From an uncultured Chitinophagaceae bacterium (GTDB lineage Bacteria; Bacteroidota; Bacteroidia; Chitinophagales; Chitinophagaceae), in NCBI GenBank assembly GCA_946885335.1, contig CAMPGG010000004.1, positions 1 to 32,088 on the forward strand: 32,088 bases of DNA, in the 5' to 3' direction. A program made the position numbers and the translations under genes. Numbering within the stretch: position 1 is the stretch's first letter; each line of letters starts with the position of its first letter. Of this stretch, positions 22,103-31,133 are shown piece after piece. The notes under the pieces were generated by a model. The model was not told where the DNA came from. It searched no databases and was given only the letters and a program-made list of their open reading frames with translations.

Positions 22103-22765
22103 ATGTTAATCCGCGATGTACAATCACAAACAATTCCTTACCTGCACCTTACAGACAAAGTTTATGATGCGCTGCAAATGATGAATGATGCGCACATAGG
22201 TCATTTGCCTGTTACGGAAGGTGATAAATATGTTGGTTTGATTAGCGAAGATGATCTTCTGCAGGCGCCGGATGAAAACATGCCCATCTCCGGCATCATG
22301 GAAGTTTTTCCCACACCTTCTATCCAGCAAAACGAACATTTTTTAAAAGCCATGCAGGTTGCTGTTGAAAACGGTATAACCGTTGTTCCAATTATTGAAG
22401 AAAATGGTGATATATACGGCACTGTAACCTATTCAGATCTTTTACGCCAGGCTTCCGAATTCATGAGTGTGAACGACCCTGGTGGATTAATCGTACTGGA
22501 AATGGACAGTCAAAAATACTCCTTCAATGAAATTAGCCGGCTGGTTGAAACCAATGACAGCCAGATCACCCAATTAAATACTTACACGGATACCCAAACG
22601 GGCTTGATGCAGGTTACGATCAAGATCAATAAAATGGAAGTTTCGGATATTGTAGCTACCTTTCAACGGTACGATTACAATGTGAAACACTATTTTGGTG
22701 AAGAGCTTTATGAAAATGAATTAAAGTCCAATTACGATAACCTGATGAACTATCTGAAGATATAA
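22103..22765 (+). CDS. CBS-domain protein with C-terminal ACT-like region
   Basis: Predicted 220 residues. Residues about 1-125 hold a CBS pair, with AHIGHLPVTEGDKYVGLISEDDLL as the first and NGITVVPIIEENGDIYGTVTYSDLL as the second. CBS pairs bind adenosyl nucleotides. The rest (about 130-215) has GGLIVLEMDSQKYSFNEISRLVETND and GLMQVTIKINKMEVSDIVATFQRYDYNV, a beta-alpha-beta pattern like an ACT domain. There is no transporter or enzyme domain, so it is probably a small ligand-sensing regulator. A role linked to the neighbouring NAD kinase is possible but is only inferred from position. Confidence 0.85.
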   Translation: MLIRDVQSQTIPYLHLTDKVYDALQMMNDAHIGHLPVTEGDKYVGLISEDDLLQAPDENMPISGIMEVFPTPSIQQNEHFLKAMQVAVENGITVVPIIEENGDIYGTVTYSDLLRQASEFMSVNDPGGLIVLEMDSQKYSFNEISRLVETNDSQITQLNTYTDTQTGLMQVTIKINKMEVSDIVATFQRYDYNVKHYFGEELYENELKSNYDNLMNYLKI

Positions 22766-22846
22766 TTCCATTGCTTTTCCCCGTTATATGCTGGCAAGTA
22801 ATTTTTATTATAATTATTGATTTTAATATTTAGTTAAGTGCGGTTG

Positions 22847-24307
22847 ATGCAATGGAATAATAAATATTTGCTATTTGCAGTAGTTTTTTTGGTCTCACCC
22901 TTTTTAAACGCCCAGCAGATAAAAGTTTTTAATGGTATGGGTGATGGCCAGGAATTAATAGTTCCTCCTTCAACCGTTGACTCCACACCTTTTGCCCCCT
23001 TCATTGTTCGCGATATTATAATTACTGGTAACAAAAGAACCAAAGAACAAATTATTTTAAGAGAGGTCCCTTTTAAAAAAGGAGATTACTACCAATTGCA
23101 GGGCCTGGTTGAAAAGTTTGAAGATGCACGCAGGCAATTAATGAATACCTCGCTTTTTCATGAAGTGATCGTCGCATTAAAAAGCTTCGAAGGTTATAAT
23201 GTTGATATCCTCATTACAGTTAAAGAGCGCTGGTATATTTTTCCAATCCCTTATTTTAATATTGTTTCCCGCAATTTTAATGAATGGGTTAATGATCATG
23301 GCGCCAGTTTAAACCGGGTTAATTATGGGTTAAAGCTTACCCACAATAATGCAACCGGGCGAATGGATAAGCTTAAATTTTCTATAACCAATGGTTATAC
23401 CAGGCAGCTTGGCCTCCAATATCAGCGACCTTATTTTGAAAAATCAATGAAATGGGGATTTAATGTTGGACTTAATGCAGGTAAAAACAGGGATATCAGT
23501 TACAATACAATCAATAATAAGGCAGCAATCTTAGATAGTTCTGAAGATTATGTTCATTCATTCTTCCGGGCAAATGCAGAGGTTACTTACCGGCGGGCTA
23601 TTAAAACGGTACACCGGTTTGGTTTTGCATATACACATGAAAGTGTAGGAGACACGGTTGTTCATTTGAATCCTGCTTTTTATAATGATGGAAAATCAAA
23701 TATCAGCTTTCCCGAATTGTATTATTCCATGAGTTATTTAGACCAGGATTATAATCCTTATCCCTTACAGGGTTATGCTGCAGAATTTACACTTTCAAAA
23801 AAAGGTTTTAATAAAGAAGTCAATATGTGGCAGGTTACCGCAAAAGGTTCCGGTACCTGGCCATTGAATGCAAAAATGTATTTTAATGCCCGTGCTGTTG
23901 GCTCAATCAAACTCCCTTTTAAACAACCATTTTATAATCAACGCTTCCTTGGATATGCTGATATGGAAATGCAGGGTTACGAGATGTATATTATTGATGG
24001 TGTAGCAGGGGGATATGTAAAAGCAACCCTGGGCAGGGAGCTGTTCAATTTCAACATCAACCTGCCTCCAATTAAGTATACAAAATTGACGAGGATCCCG
24101 TTTCGCATCTATGGTAAAATTTATGGAAATGCGGGTTATGTGCATAATCCCTATCCAAATGGAAATACTTTGAATAACAAAACACTCTTCTCAGGTGGGT
24201 TTGGTGTAGATATAATTACTGTTTATGATTTTGTGATCAAGCTGGAATACAGTTTTAATCCTTTAGGTCAAAACGGGTTATATTTACATAGAAAGAATCA
24301 ATTTTGA
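22847..24307 (+). CDS. Compact Omp85-family (BamA/TamA-like) outer-membrane protein
   Basis: Predicted 486 residues from the ATG at 22847; an in-frame GTG at 22838 is the alternative. A signal peptide ends near FLNAQQ. I see one clear POTRA domain (about 48-125: VRDIIITGNKRTKEQIILREVPFKKGD through VDILITVKERW) followed by a barrel of about 350 residues. The barrel contains YGLKLTHNNATGRMDKL, GLQYQRPYFEKSMKWGF and the late FSGGFGVDIITVYDFVIKLEYSFN. BamA elsewhere in this window has several POTRA domains, so this is a separate short Omp85 member of unknown cargo. Its stop codon shares one base with the nadK start, implying translational coupling. Confidence 0.82.
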   Translation: MQWNNKYLLFAVVFLVSPFLNAQQIKVFNGMGDGQELIVPPSTVDSTPFAPFIVRDIIITGNKRTKEQIILREVPFKKGDYYQLQGLVEKFEDARRQLMNTSLFHEVIVALKSFEGYNVDILITVKERWYIFPIPYFNIVSRNFNEWVNDHGASLNRVNYGLKLTHNNATGRMDKLKFSITNGYTRQLGLQYQRPYFEKSMKWGFNVGLNAGKNRDISYNTINNKAAILDSSEDYVHSFFRANAEVTYRRAIKTVHRFGFAYTHESVGDTVVHLNPAFYNDGKSNISFPELYYSMSYLDQDYNPYPLQGYAAEFTLSKKGFNKEVNMWQVTAKGSGTWPLNAKMYFNARAVGSIKLPFKQPFYNQRFLGYADMEMQGYEMYIIDGVAGGYVKATLGRELFNFNINLPPIKYTKLTRIPFRIYGKIYGNAGYVHNPYPNGNTLNNKTLFSGGFGVDIITVYDFVIKLEYSFNPLGQNGLYLHRKNQF

Positions 24308-25185
24308 TGAAGGTAGCTATTTACAGCAGGGTTTTGGAAGATTCCCAGCAGAAGGATTTGCAACTGTTTTTTGATGAACTGGAAAAGCTCCGGATAGAAC
24401 CGATGATTTTTATCGATTATTATGAAGAGATAAAGGACCAGGTTAAACTGCCGGAAAACACCTCCACTTTTTTTTTATCTGAAGATCTTACGGACGCCAT
24501 TGATTTTATCATCAGCCTCGGCGGTGATGGAACTTTATTAGACACCGTTACGCTGGTAAGAAATAAAAACATCCCGGTTATGGGGATCAATTTCGGCCGG
24601 CTTGGGTTTCTTGCCAGTATAGGCCGCGATGAAATGGAAATAGCTGTTAATGCCCTGATGAAAAGAACCATGGTGATCGATAAAAGAGTAATGATTCACC
24701 TGGATTCTAATATTCCGCTGTTTGGTCATGTACCTTATGGTTTAAATGAATTTGCCATTCACAAAAGAGATACAGCGCCAATGATCAAGATCCATACATA
24801 CTTAAATGGAGAGTTTTTAAATACTTATTGGGCCGATGGGCTGATCGTGGCTACACCAACCGGTTCAACCGGTTATTCTTTAAGTTGTAATGGCCCGGTT
24901 GTGTTTCCTGAAAGTGGAAGTTTTGTAATTACTCCTGTTGCGCCACATAACCTGAACGTTCGGCCTATTGTGGTGCCAGATGATAACATTATTTCGTTTG
25001 AAGTGGAAAGCCGCTCTGATTTTATCATCTGTGCACTTGACTCCCGCAGGGAAATCATCAATAAAAATGTTGAATTGGCGGTACGTAAAGAATCATTTAT
25101 GTTTAACCTTGTACGTTTAAACGAGATCAATTTCCTCCAAACCCTTAGAACAAAACTTACCTGGGGTTTTGATAAAAGAAACTAA
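24307..25185 (+). CDS. nadK: NAD kinase
   Basis: Predicted 292 residues from the ATG at 24307, which overlaps the Omp85 stop (TGATG); the TTG at 24304 is rejected. NadK phosphorylates NAD to NADP in the cytoplasm. Motifs are the catalytic GGDGT (72-76), the MGINFGRLGFLAS block, NEFAIHKRD with the conserved NE, and YWADGLIVATPTGSTGYSLSC with the TGSTAY-like nucleotide-binding segment. The later HNLNVRPIVVPDD segment is also typical. Length is normal for the bacterial family. Confidence 0.95.
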   Translation: MKVAIYSRVLEDSQQKDLQLFFDELEKLRIEPMIFIDYYEEIKDQVKLPENTSTFFLSEDLTDAIDFIISLGGDGTLLDTVTLVRNKNIPVMGINFGRLGFLASIGRDEMEIAVNALMKRTMVIDKRVMIHLDSNIPLFGHVPYGLNEFAIHKRDTAPMIKIHTYLNGEFLNTYWADGLIVATPTGSTGYSLSCNGPVVFPESGSFVITPVAPHNLNVRPIVVPDDNIISFEVESRSDFIICALDSRREIINKNVELAVRKESFMFNLVRLNEINFLQTLRTKLTWGFDKRN

Positions 25186-25239
25186 GTTCTTCTTCCATAA
25201 AAGAAAATTCGCTTTATTTCGTTGTAAGAAGGTGAAATA

Positions 25240-25247
25240 TTAATTTG
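25240..25247 (+). promoter_or_regulatory. -7-like element just before the DUF6089 gene
   Basis: TTAATTTG matches TAnnTTTG at 7 of 8 positions, with a TTG about 16 nt upstream. It ends 5 nt before the ATG at 25253, so the transcript would be leaderless or nearly so. Confidence 0.4.
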
Positions 25248-25252
25248 CAATT

Positions 25253-26098
25253 ATGATCAGGAAACTAATTATTGCGGTGGCATTTGTAATCCCGGGTTTT
25301 TTAATGGCTCAAAATTCGGTTGTCCAGGAGGGTGAATTCGGTTTAGGTATTGGTGCTGCGCATTATTTTGGAGACCTGAATACAAGGGCAAAACTGAATC
25401 GGCCCAAGCCTGCAGCCACGCTGTTCTTTCGCAAGAATTTTGGAAATTATGTTGCACTCCGGGTTGCCGGAAGTTATGCGCAACTGGGCTATTCAGATGT
25501 TTATAATACGCATAATGAAACCATGTTAAGCCGCAATTTAAGTTTCAATACCAATGTATGGGAGTTGGCATTACAAGGTGATTTTAATTTTTACCGCTTT
25601 TTACCAGGTGATCCGGGTTTAAATTTTACACCCTATGTAACTTTTGGCGCCGGCATTTTTAATTATGATCCCTATGCTTTTTTAGCTGATGAAAAATATT
25701 TCTTACGTCCTTTGGGAACCGAAGGGCAGGGAAGTCCTTTATACCCGGAACGTAAACAATACAGTGCAATGGCTATTTCTGTTCCTTTAGGCGTGGGTGT
25801 AAAATATTCTCTTAATGAGCGATTCAATATCGGTTTTGAAGTATTGCATCGTTTTACCAATACAGACTACCTCGATGATGTTAGTTTGACTTATGTGGAA
25901 TCTGCCGTTTTTCCTGCAATGCCTGATGGAAGCCGATCACCCGCGGCACTTTTGGCTGATCGTTCATATGAAGTAGGAGATCCTATTGGTATAAAAGGTC
26001 GCCAGAGAGGTAACAGCCGGCAAAAAGACCAGTTTACTACGGCAATTTTTTATATTTCTATGAACCTGCAGTCATATAAATGTCCGCCTACACAGTAG
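25253..26098 (+). CDS. DUF6089 family outer-membrane beta-barrel protein
   Basis: Predicted 281 residues. The signal peptide runs to about residue 19 (PGFLMAQ). The mature protein begins EGEFGLGIGAAHYFGDLNTRAKLNRPKPAATLFFRKNF, which matches the DUF6089 opening, followed by alternating barrel strands such as YVALRVAGSYAQLGY, LNFTPYVTFGAGIFNYDP, MAISVPLGVGVKYSL and FNIGFEVLHRFTNTDYLDDVS. The size fits an 8-strand OmpA/OmpW-like barrel. Function is unknown. The gene lies between nadK and uppS, in a block of outer-membrane assembly genes. Confidence 0.85.
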   Translation: MIRKLIIAVAFVIPGFLMAQNSVVQEGEFGLGIGAAHYFGDLNTRAKLNRPKPAATLFFRKNFGNYVALRVAGSYAQLGYSDVYNTHNETMLSRNLSFNTNVWELALQGDFNFYRFLPGDPGLNFTPYVTFGAGIFNYDPYAFLADEKYFLRPLGTEGQGSPLYPERKQYSAMAISVPLGVGVKYSLNERFNIGFEVLHRFTNTDYLDDVSLTYVESAVFPAMPDGSRSPAALLADRSYEVGDPIGIKGRQRGNSRQKDQFTTAIFYISMNLQSYKCPPTQ

Positions 26099-26146
26099 TT
26101 CAAAGACTTTCTTTAACTGTTTCCAAAATCATTCTAAATCCTTTAC

Positions 26147-26174
26147 TTGCTTGATAGCAGAATGCTTACCTTTG
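26147..26174 (+). promoter_or_regulatory. Promoter of uppS
   Basis: TTG (26147-26149), 17 nt, then TACCTTTG (26167-26174), a perfect -7 match. Start is predicted near 26181, giving a leader of about 16 nt before the ATG at 26197. Confidence 0.65.
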
Positions 26175-26196
26175 TGCCCCTCAAAAAAAAGGGCAA

Positions 26197-26952
26197 ATGC
26201 CTCCATTATTAGACCAGATTGATAAAAGTAAATTACCCAGGCATATTGCCATCATCATGGATGGTAATGGGCGTTGGGCAAAAGAACAGGGACAGGACCG
26301 GCTTTTTGGGCACTACCAGGGAGTTGAAAGTGTTCGCAATATCGTGGAAGGCTGTGGAGAGCTAGGTATAGAATACTTGACTTTATATGCTTTCAGCACT
26401 GAAAACTGGGATAGGCCAGAATATGAAGTAGTAGGATTAATGGAACTGCTGGTCAATACCATCCGCAAGGAAGTAAATGAATTAACCAAGAATAATATTA
26501 AGCTGCATGTTATTGGCGATATGAATATGTTGCCACAATATGCATTGCAGGAACTGAATGAGGCGCTTGAAATGACAGCTAACAACACCGGGATGCACCT
26601 GGTGATGGCTTTAAGTTATAGTGGCAGATGGGAATTGTTGAATGCCGTGAAGAATATTGCTCACCAGGTTAAAGTTGGCAAATTGAATGTGGAAGATATT
26701 GACCAGGATACTTTGCAGCAATTTCTAAGTACAAGCGGTTTACCCGATCCCGAGCTGATGATAAGGACCAGTGGTGAATTCAGGATCAGTAATTTTTTAT
26801 TGTACCAATTGGCTTATGCCGAATTGTACTTTACGAATGTCAGGTGGCCAGACTTCAGGAAAGAAAACCTGTACGAAGCTATTCTTGATTTTCAAAACAG
26901 GGAAAGAAGATTTGGCAAAACAAGCGATCAGTTAAAGGTGAACGAAGATTAG
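26197..26952 (+). CDS. uppS: Isoprenyl transferase (undecaprenyl diphosphate synthase)
   Basis: Predicted 251 residues, normal for cis-prenyltransferases. It adds isopentenyl units to farnesyl diphosphate to make C55 undecaprenyl diphosphate, the lipid carrier for peptidoglycan and O-antigen. Motifs are HIAIIMDGNGRWAK with catalytic Asp22, GHYQGVESVRNIV, LTLYAFSTENWDRP, ALSYSGRWEL, and PDPELMIRTSGEFRISNFLLYQLAYAEL with the conserved RTSGE and SNFLL. The final WPDF motif is also present. In Bacteroidota uppS, bamA and skp-like genes commonly lie together, as here. Confidence 0.96.
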   Translation: MPPLLDQIDKSKLPRHIAIIMDGNGRWAKEQGQDRLFGHYQGVESVRNIVEGCGELGIEYLTLYAFSTENWDRPEYEVVGLMELLVNTIRKEVNELTKNNIKLHVIGDMNMLPQYALQELNEALEMTANNTGMHLVMALSYSGRWELLNAVKNIAHQVKVGKLNVEDIDQDTLQQFLSTSGLPDPELMIRTSGEFRISNFLLYQLAYAELYFTNVRWPDFRKENLYEAILDFQNRERRFGKTSDQLKVNED

Positions 26953-26980
26953 ATTTGATTAAAAGTCATTCTTCTTTAAA

Positions 26981-27028
26981 AAATCCAATCGCCGCAAATG
27001 GTTCATTTGCGCGGTTAAATATGGATTT
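26981..27028 (+). terminator. Two-part hairpin after uppS
   Basis: An inner perfect stem CGCAAATG (26993-27000) with CATTTGCG (27004-27011) around GTT is enclosed by AAATCCA (26981-26987) and TGGATTT (27022-27028), followed by CTTTAAC. It could end the uppS transcript or be a structured leader of bamA; the T-tract is weak. Confidence 0.45.
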
Positions 27029-27150
27029 CTTTAACAAAACGCTTTCATTATTTCCCGTTAATTTGCTGCCTTAAGAGTAATCCCAGCTGGTCTCTTAATG
27101 CAGGATAAACAACTAATTGCATCATTTTTCAGACAGATTGAATAACACTT

Positions 27151-29868
27151 ATGTTACGATTTTTATTACGGTTCAGTGCATTACTGGTCTTAGCAACTTT
27201 TTCTGTTTCTTCTCTACATGCCCAGGAACCGGTTTCTGTTGATCCTGCTTTATTAGCTCTCGAAAATGCCCGTGTTCCAAGGGAATATACCATTGCCGGC
27301 ATCCAGGTTACAGGCACAACTTATGATACGGCTATTGTAAAATCCATTTCAGGCTTACAAGTTGGAGATAAGATCAATATTCCTGGTGGCGACCAGTTTT
27401 CCAAGGCCATCATGAATTTATGGCGCCAACGTTTATTTTCAAATGTCCAGATATATATCACCAGGCTTGAAGAGGATCGCATCTGGATCGAAATCAGCGT
27501 ACAGGAAAGACCCAGGCTCGCCAATTTTAAATTTGTTGGTATAAAGAAATCCGAACAGGACGAGATCACCGGTAAGATCGGTTTGGTAAAATCAACCATC
27601 ATCACCGAAAATACAAGGCGGACCGCACTCGAAACAATTGAGAAATATTACAGTGAAAAAGGTTTCCAGAATGTATCGGTTCGTATTGAGGAAACGCCGG
27701 AACCTGCACTGGTCAATTCAATTTCATTAACATTTTACATTGATAAAGGAAACAAAGTAAGGATCAATGATCTTAACTTTTTTGGTAATGAAACGGTACC
27801 CGATCTGAAGTTGAAAAAACAAATGAAGGGTACAAAAGAAATGACCAGGATCACTTTGAATCCTGCAGAATATAAAAGCCCTTATGGTATAAATGAAACA
27901 ACCACTTTTGAAGAATACATGAATGATTATGGCTTTCTTTCATTCACCAAAACAAAGAGTTTCATTGATCCATATTTCCGTTTCAAGCTTTTTAGCTCCG
28001 CTAAATTTGATGAAAAGAAATACGAGGAAGACAAACAATCGCTGCTTACCTATTATAACTCTTTAGGTTACCGGGATGCGGTTATAGTTTCCGATACACA
28101 GTATTATGTTGGCACCGGCAATATGAATGTGGACATTAAAGTAGATGAGGGACGTAAATATTATTTCGGAAATATTGCCTGGAGAGGAAATACAAAATAT
28201 CCTGACTCCGTACTGACTGCAGTACTGGGTATTCAAAAAGGGGATACCTATAATGTAGAAACGCTTAATCGTCGCATTGGTAAACAATTATCGGCTGATG
28301 GTGGTGCTGATATCAGTGCATTATACATGGATGATGGTTACCTGTTTTTCCAGATTAATCCTATTGAGACTGCAGTTTATAATGATACCATCGATTTTGA
28401 AATTCGCATTGTAGAAGGACCACAGGCTACCATTGGCCAGGTGAATATTATTGGAAATGATAAGACCAAAGATTATGTGATCCGTCGGGAATTAAGAACC
28501 GTGCCCGGGGAAAAATTCAGTCGTTCGGATATTATTCGTAGCCAAAGAGAATTAGCCAACCTTCAATATTTTAACCAGGAAACAATTGATCCGGGTGTAG
28601 TACCGCATCCTGAAACTGGAACAGTGGATATCAACTGGAAGCTCGAAGAAAAATCTTCTGACCAATTGGAAATGTCTGCCGGTTGGGGTGGTGGTGTAGG
28701 TTTAACCGGTACACTTGGTGTAACGTTCAATAACTTCTCTATCCGCAACATTACAAAACGTTCCAGTTGGGATCCGTTACCAACCGGTGATGGACAAAAA
28801 CTGAGCCTGCGTATTCAATCTAACGGTAAGGCATACCAGTCATATAGTTTTGCATTTACCGAGCCCTGGTTAGGTGGTAAGAAAAGAAATTCATTCACCA
28901 TTAATGTAAACAAAAGTGTTTTCCGCAATGGTTATTATAACCCGATCAATGGAAAATATGAATTCAGTGATACCACCTTATTAAAAACATTTGGTGCCGG
29001 TATTTCATTGGGTAAACAATTAAAGTGGCCGGATGATTATTTCAGCCTGGTGTACTCACTTAACTTCACCCAATATCAATTGCGCAATTATGCGATTTTC
29101 GCAGGTCTTAGTAATGGTACTTCAACCAACATCAGTTTAAAGCTGGCCTTGCAAAGATCTTCTGTGTTCAACCCGATCTTCCCAACCAGCGGTAGCAGTT
29201 TTGTTGGTAGTGTTCAATTGACGCCTCCATATTCATTGCTGAATCCAGATTTAGTAAATGATATCAATCCATATAAAAAACCTGAATACCATAAATGGCG
29301 TTTCAATGCGGAATGGTATGTGCCTATTGGTAAAGCAGGTGGTGAAGATAAAACCCGTCAACTGGTTTTGAAACTGGCGGCCAAGTATGGTTTCATGGGC
29401 AGGTATAATCGCGATCTTGATTTTTCACCTTTCGAACGATTCCAGGTTGGTGATGCAGGTCTTACAAATAATTTCGGTTTATTAGGTTACGACATCATTG
29501 CACACAGGGGTTACCCGGTTTATGAAACATCGAACCCGGCGGTGAATCCTGATCAGCAAAATGCGCAGAACCTGTTTACCATCTTTAATAAATACCAGAT
29601 GGAATTACGTTACCCTGTGGTAACCAATCCTGGTAGTACGATATATGCTTTAACATTTTTTGAAGCTGCTAATGGATGGCACGATTTTAAACAATACAAC
29701 CCCTTCCGCTTACGCAGAAGTGCCGGTGTAGGTATGCGTTTCTTCCTGCCGATGTTTGGTTTGCTTGGCTTTGATTATGGAATTGGTTTCGATCGGATTC
29801 AACCTGGTGCGGGTGGTCTTAAAAATGCTTCACGATTTACATTCATGTTAGGTTATGAACCAGAATAA
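27151..29868 (+). CDS. bamA: Outer membrane protein assembly factor BamA
   Basis: Predicted 905 residues, longer than E. coli BamA (810), as is usual in Bacteroidota. A signal peptide ends near SSLHAQ (about 25). POTRA repeats follow: YTIAGIQVTGTTYDTAIVKS, RLANFKFVGIKKSEQDEITG, VRINDLNFFGNETVPDLKLK, YYFGNIAWRGNTKYPDSVLT and ATIGQVNIIGNDKTKDYVIR. That is five domains over about residues 45-500. The rest is the 16-strand barrel with GWGGGVGLTGTLGVTFNNFSIRN, FTEPWLGGKKRNSFTINVN and a late FGLLGYDIIAHRGY segment. BamA folds and inserts outer-membrane barrels. The chain ends MLGYEPE without the usual terminal aromatic residue. It heads a run with two Skp-like genes, 30 nt and about 75 nt apart. 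Confidence 0.95.
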   Translation: MLRFLLRFSALLVLATFSVSSLHAQEPVSVDPALLALENARVPREYTIAGIQVTGTTYDTAIVKSISGLQVGDKINIPGGDQFSKAIMNLWRQRLFSNVQIYITRLEEDRIWIEISVQERPRLANFKFVGIKKSEQDEITGKIGLVKSTIITENTRRTALETIEKYYSEKGFQNVSVRIEETPEPALVNSISLTFYIDKGNKVRINDLNFFGNETVPDLKLKKQMKGTKEMTRITLNPAEYKSPYGINETTTFEEYMNDYGFLSFTKTKSFIDPYFRFKLFSSAKFDEKKYEEDKQSLLTYYNSLGYRDAVIVSDTQYYVGTGNMNVDIKVDEGRKYYFGNIAWRGNTKYPDSVLTAVLGIQKGDTYNVETLNRRIGKQLSADGGADISALYMDDGYLFFQINPIETAVYNDTIDFEIRIVEGPQATIGQVNIIGNDKTKDYVIRRELRTVPGEKFSRSDIIRSQRELANLQYFNQETIDPGVVPHPETGTVDINWKLEEKSSDQLEMSAGWGGGVGLTGTLGVTFNNFSIRNITKRSSWDPLPTGDGQKLSLRIQSNGKAYQSYSFAFTEPWLGGKKRNSFTINVNKSVFRNGYYNPINGKYEFSDTTLLKTFGAGISLGKQLKWPDDYFSLVYSLNFTQYQLRNYAIFAGLSNGTSTNISLKLALQRSSVFNPIFPTSGSSFVGSVQLTPPYSLLNPDLVNDINPYKKPEYHKWRFNAEWYVPIGKAGGEDKTRQLVLKLAAKYGFMGRYNRDLDFSPFERFQVGDAGLTNNFGLLGYDIIAHRGYPVYETSNPAVNPDQQNAQNLFTIFNKYQMELRYPVVTNPGSTIYALTFFEAANGWHDFKQYNPFRLRRSAGVGMRFFLPMFGLLGFDYGIGFDRIQPGAGGLKNASRFTFMLGYEPE

Positions 29869-29898
29869 ATTTTAAACCCGGTCTTAAAAAATAAACAT

Positions 29899-30426
29899 AT
29901 GAAAAAAACATTGCTCGCCTTCTTTTTAATGCTTGGCTTGTTTTTAACTGGCTCCATTGAAGTGAATGCTCAAAAATATGCAGTCATTGATACCAGGTAT
30001 ATATTGGAAAAAATACCTGATTATGCCAATGCGCAAAAGGAATTGGATATGATTGCGGCAAACTGGCAAAAAGAGATTGATGCCATGCAATCCGAGTTGG
30101 ATAAAATGTATAAAGATTATGAAGCGGAACAGGTGATGCTAAGCGAGGATCTGCGTAAAAAAAGAGAGGACCAGTTATTTGTTAAAGAAAAAACATTACG
30201 TGATCTGCAGCGCCAGCGCTTTGGATTTGAAGGCGATCTTTTCAAAAAAAGACAGCAATTAATAAAACCCGTTCAGGACAAGGTTTTTAATGCCGTTCAA
30301 AAACTGGCAGTGCAAAGAGGCTATGAATTTATACTGGATAAAAGTGAAGGAATTACTGTTATATTTGCCGACCCAAAACTGGACAAGAGTGAAGATGTTT
30401 TAAGAGAATTGGGGGTTAGAAACTAA
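29899..30426 (+). CDS. skp: OmpH/Skp family periplasmic chaperone (first paralog)
   Basis: Predicted 175 residues. The signal peptide ends near IEVNAQ (about 25). The mature start KYAVIDTRYILEKIPDYANAQKELD is the Skp beta strand plus first helix. A long coiled-coil arm (about 50-120) follows, with QKEIDAMQSELDKMYKDYEAEQ and RKKREDQLFVKEKTLRDLQRQRFG. It returns to the trimerisation core with AVQKLAVQRGYEFILDKSEGITVIF. Skp trimers hold unfolded outer-membrane proteins and hand them to BamA. The gene is 30 nt after bamA and is probably co-transcribed with it. Confidence 0.92.
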   Translation: MKKTLLAFFLMLGLFLTGSIEVNAQKYAVIDTRYILEKIPDYANAQKELDMIAANWQKEIDAMQSELDKMYKDYEAEQVMLSEDLRKKREDQLFVKEKTLRDLQRQRFGFEGDLFKKRQQLIKPVQDKVFNAVQKLAVQRGYEFILDKSEGITVIFADPKLDKSEDVLRELGVRN

Positions 30427-30501
30427 TTTTTTGATATCCCGAAGCAACCATAAACCACTTAATTGTATCATACAAAAACAAAAATTACAAACATTCGCAA
30501 A

Positions 30502-31041
30502 ATGAAAAATTTCAAATTACTAGTCATTGCATTTGCCTTACTTATTGCAGGTAATACTGCTATGGCTCAAAACAAAGTTGGTTATATCAGTTTAGACAAC
30601 ATGGTTGCTATTATGCCTGAAACAGCAAAATTGGATAGTCTTTTACAGAAATACCAGACCGATTCTCTCCAGCCGCGTTTTAATTATACTTTAATGGAGT
30701 TTCAGCGTAAAGACAGCCTGGTAAATGGTAAGGATTCATTGAAAACACCAGCTTCTGTTCGTTCCAAAATGAGAGAAGAAATGCAACAGGATCTGTATGA
30801 ATTACAGAACTGGCAGACGCTTGTTCAGCAAGCTACTGAAGCAAAACAAAATCAGTTACTGGCACCTATTTATCAAAAAGTGGTGACTGCCATTCGCACC
30901 GTTGCCAAAGAAAATAATTATGTGCATGTTTATAATAAAGAGGCTTTATTGGTAGCCCCTGCAGGAGATGATCTTTTACCACTCGTTGCAAAAAAGTTGA
31001 ATGTTACCGTACCACCAGCATTAAAACCAGGACTTAATTAA
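30502..31041 (+). CDS. OmpH/Skp family periplasmic chaperone (second, divergent paralog)
   Basis: Predicted 179 residues from the ATG at 30502; the frame extends 13 codons upstream without signal-peptide character. The signal peptide ends at NTAMAQ. The core NKVGYISLDNMVAIMPETAKLDSLLQKY and the return segment AIRTVAKENNYVHVYNKEALL are Skp-like. The coiled-coil arm between them differs from the first paralog and contains an insert, RKDSLVNGKDSLKTPASVRSKM. The C-terminus DLLPLVAKKLNVTVPPALKPGLN is an extra extension. The tandem copies suggest heterotrimers or different client sets, but this is inferred. Confidence 0.88.
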   Translation: MKNFKLLVIAFALLIAGNTAMAQNKVGYISLDNMVAIMPETAKLDSLLQKYQTDSLQPRFNYTLMEFQRKDSLVNGKDSLKTPASVRSKMREEMQQDLYELQNWQTLVQQATEAKQNQLLAPIYQKVVTAIRTVAKENNYVHVYNKEALLVAPAGDDLLPLVAKKLNVTVPPALKPGLN

Positions 31042-31063
31042 TTCCTTTTGAATAGTATTTATC

Positions 31064-31091
31064 TACCCCCGGTCACCGGGGGTATTTTTTT
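31064..31091 (+). terminator. Intrinsic terminator of the bamA-skp operon
   Basis: TACCCCCGG (31064-31072) pairs with CCGGGGGTA (31076-31084) around TCA, a 9-bp GC-rich stem, followed by T7 on the plus strand. Confidence 0.93.
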
Positions 31092-31121
31092 GCATATACA
31101 TCATTACTCAACTGCCGTAGT

Positions 31122-31129
31122 TATTTTTG
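31122..31129 (+). promoter_or_regulatory. -7 promoter element just before murI
   Basis: TATTTTTG is a perfect TAnnTTTG match after the bamA-skp terminator and ends 4 nt before the ATG at 31134. Transcription would start at or next to the start codon. No clear -33 box is seen. Confidence 0.45.
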
Positions 31130-31133
31130 TTGA

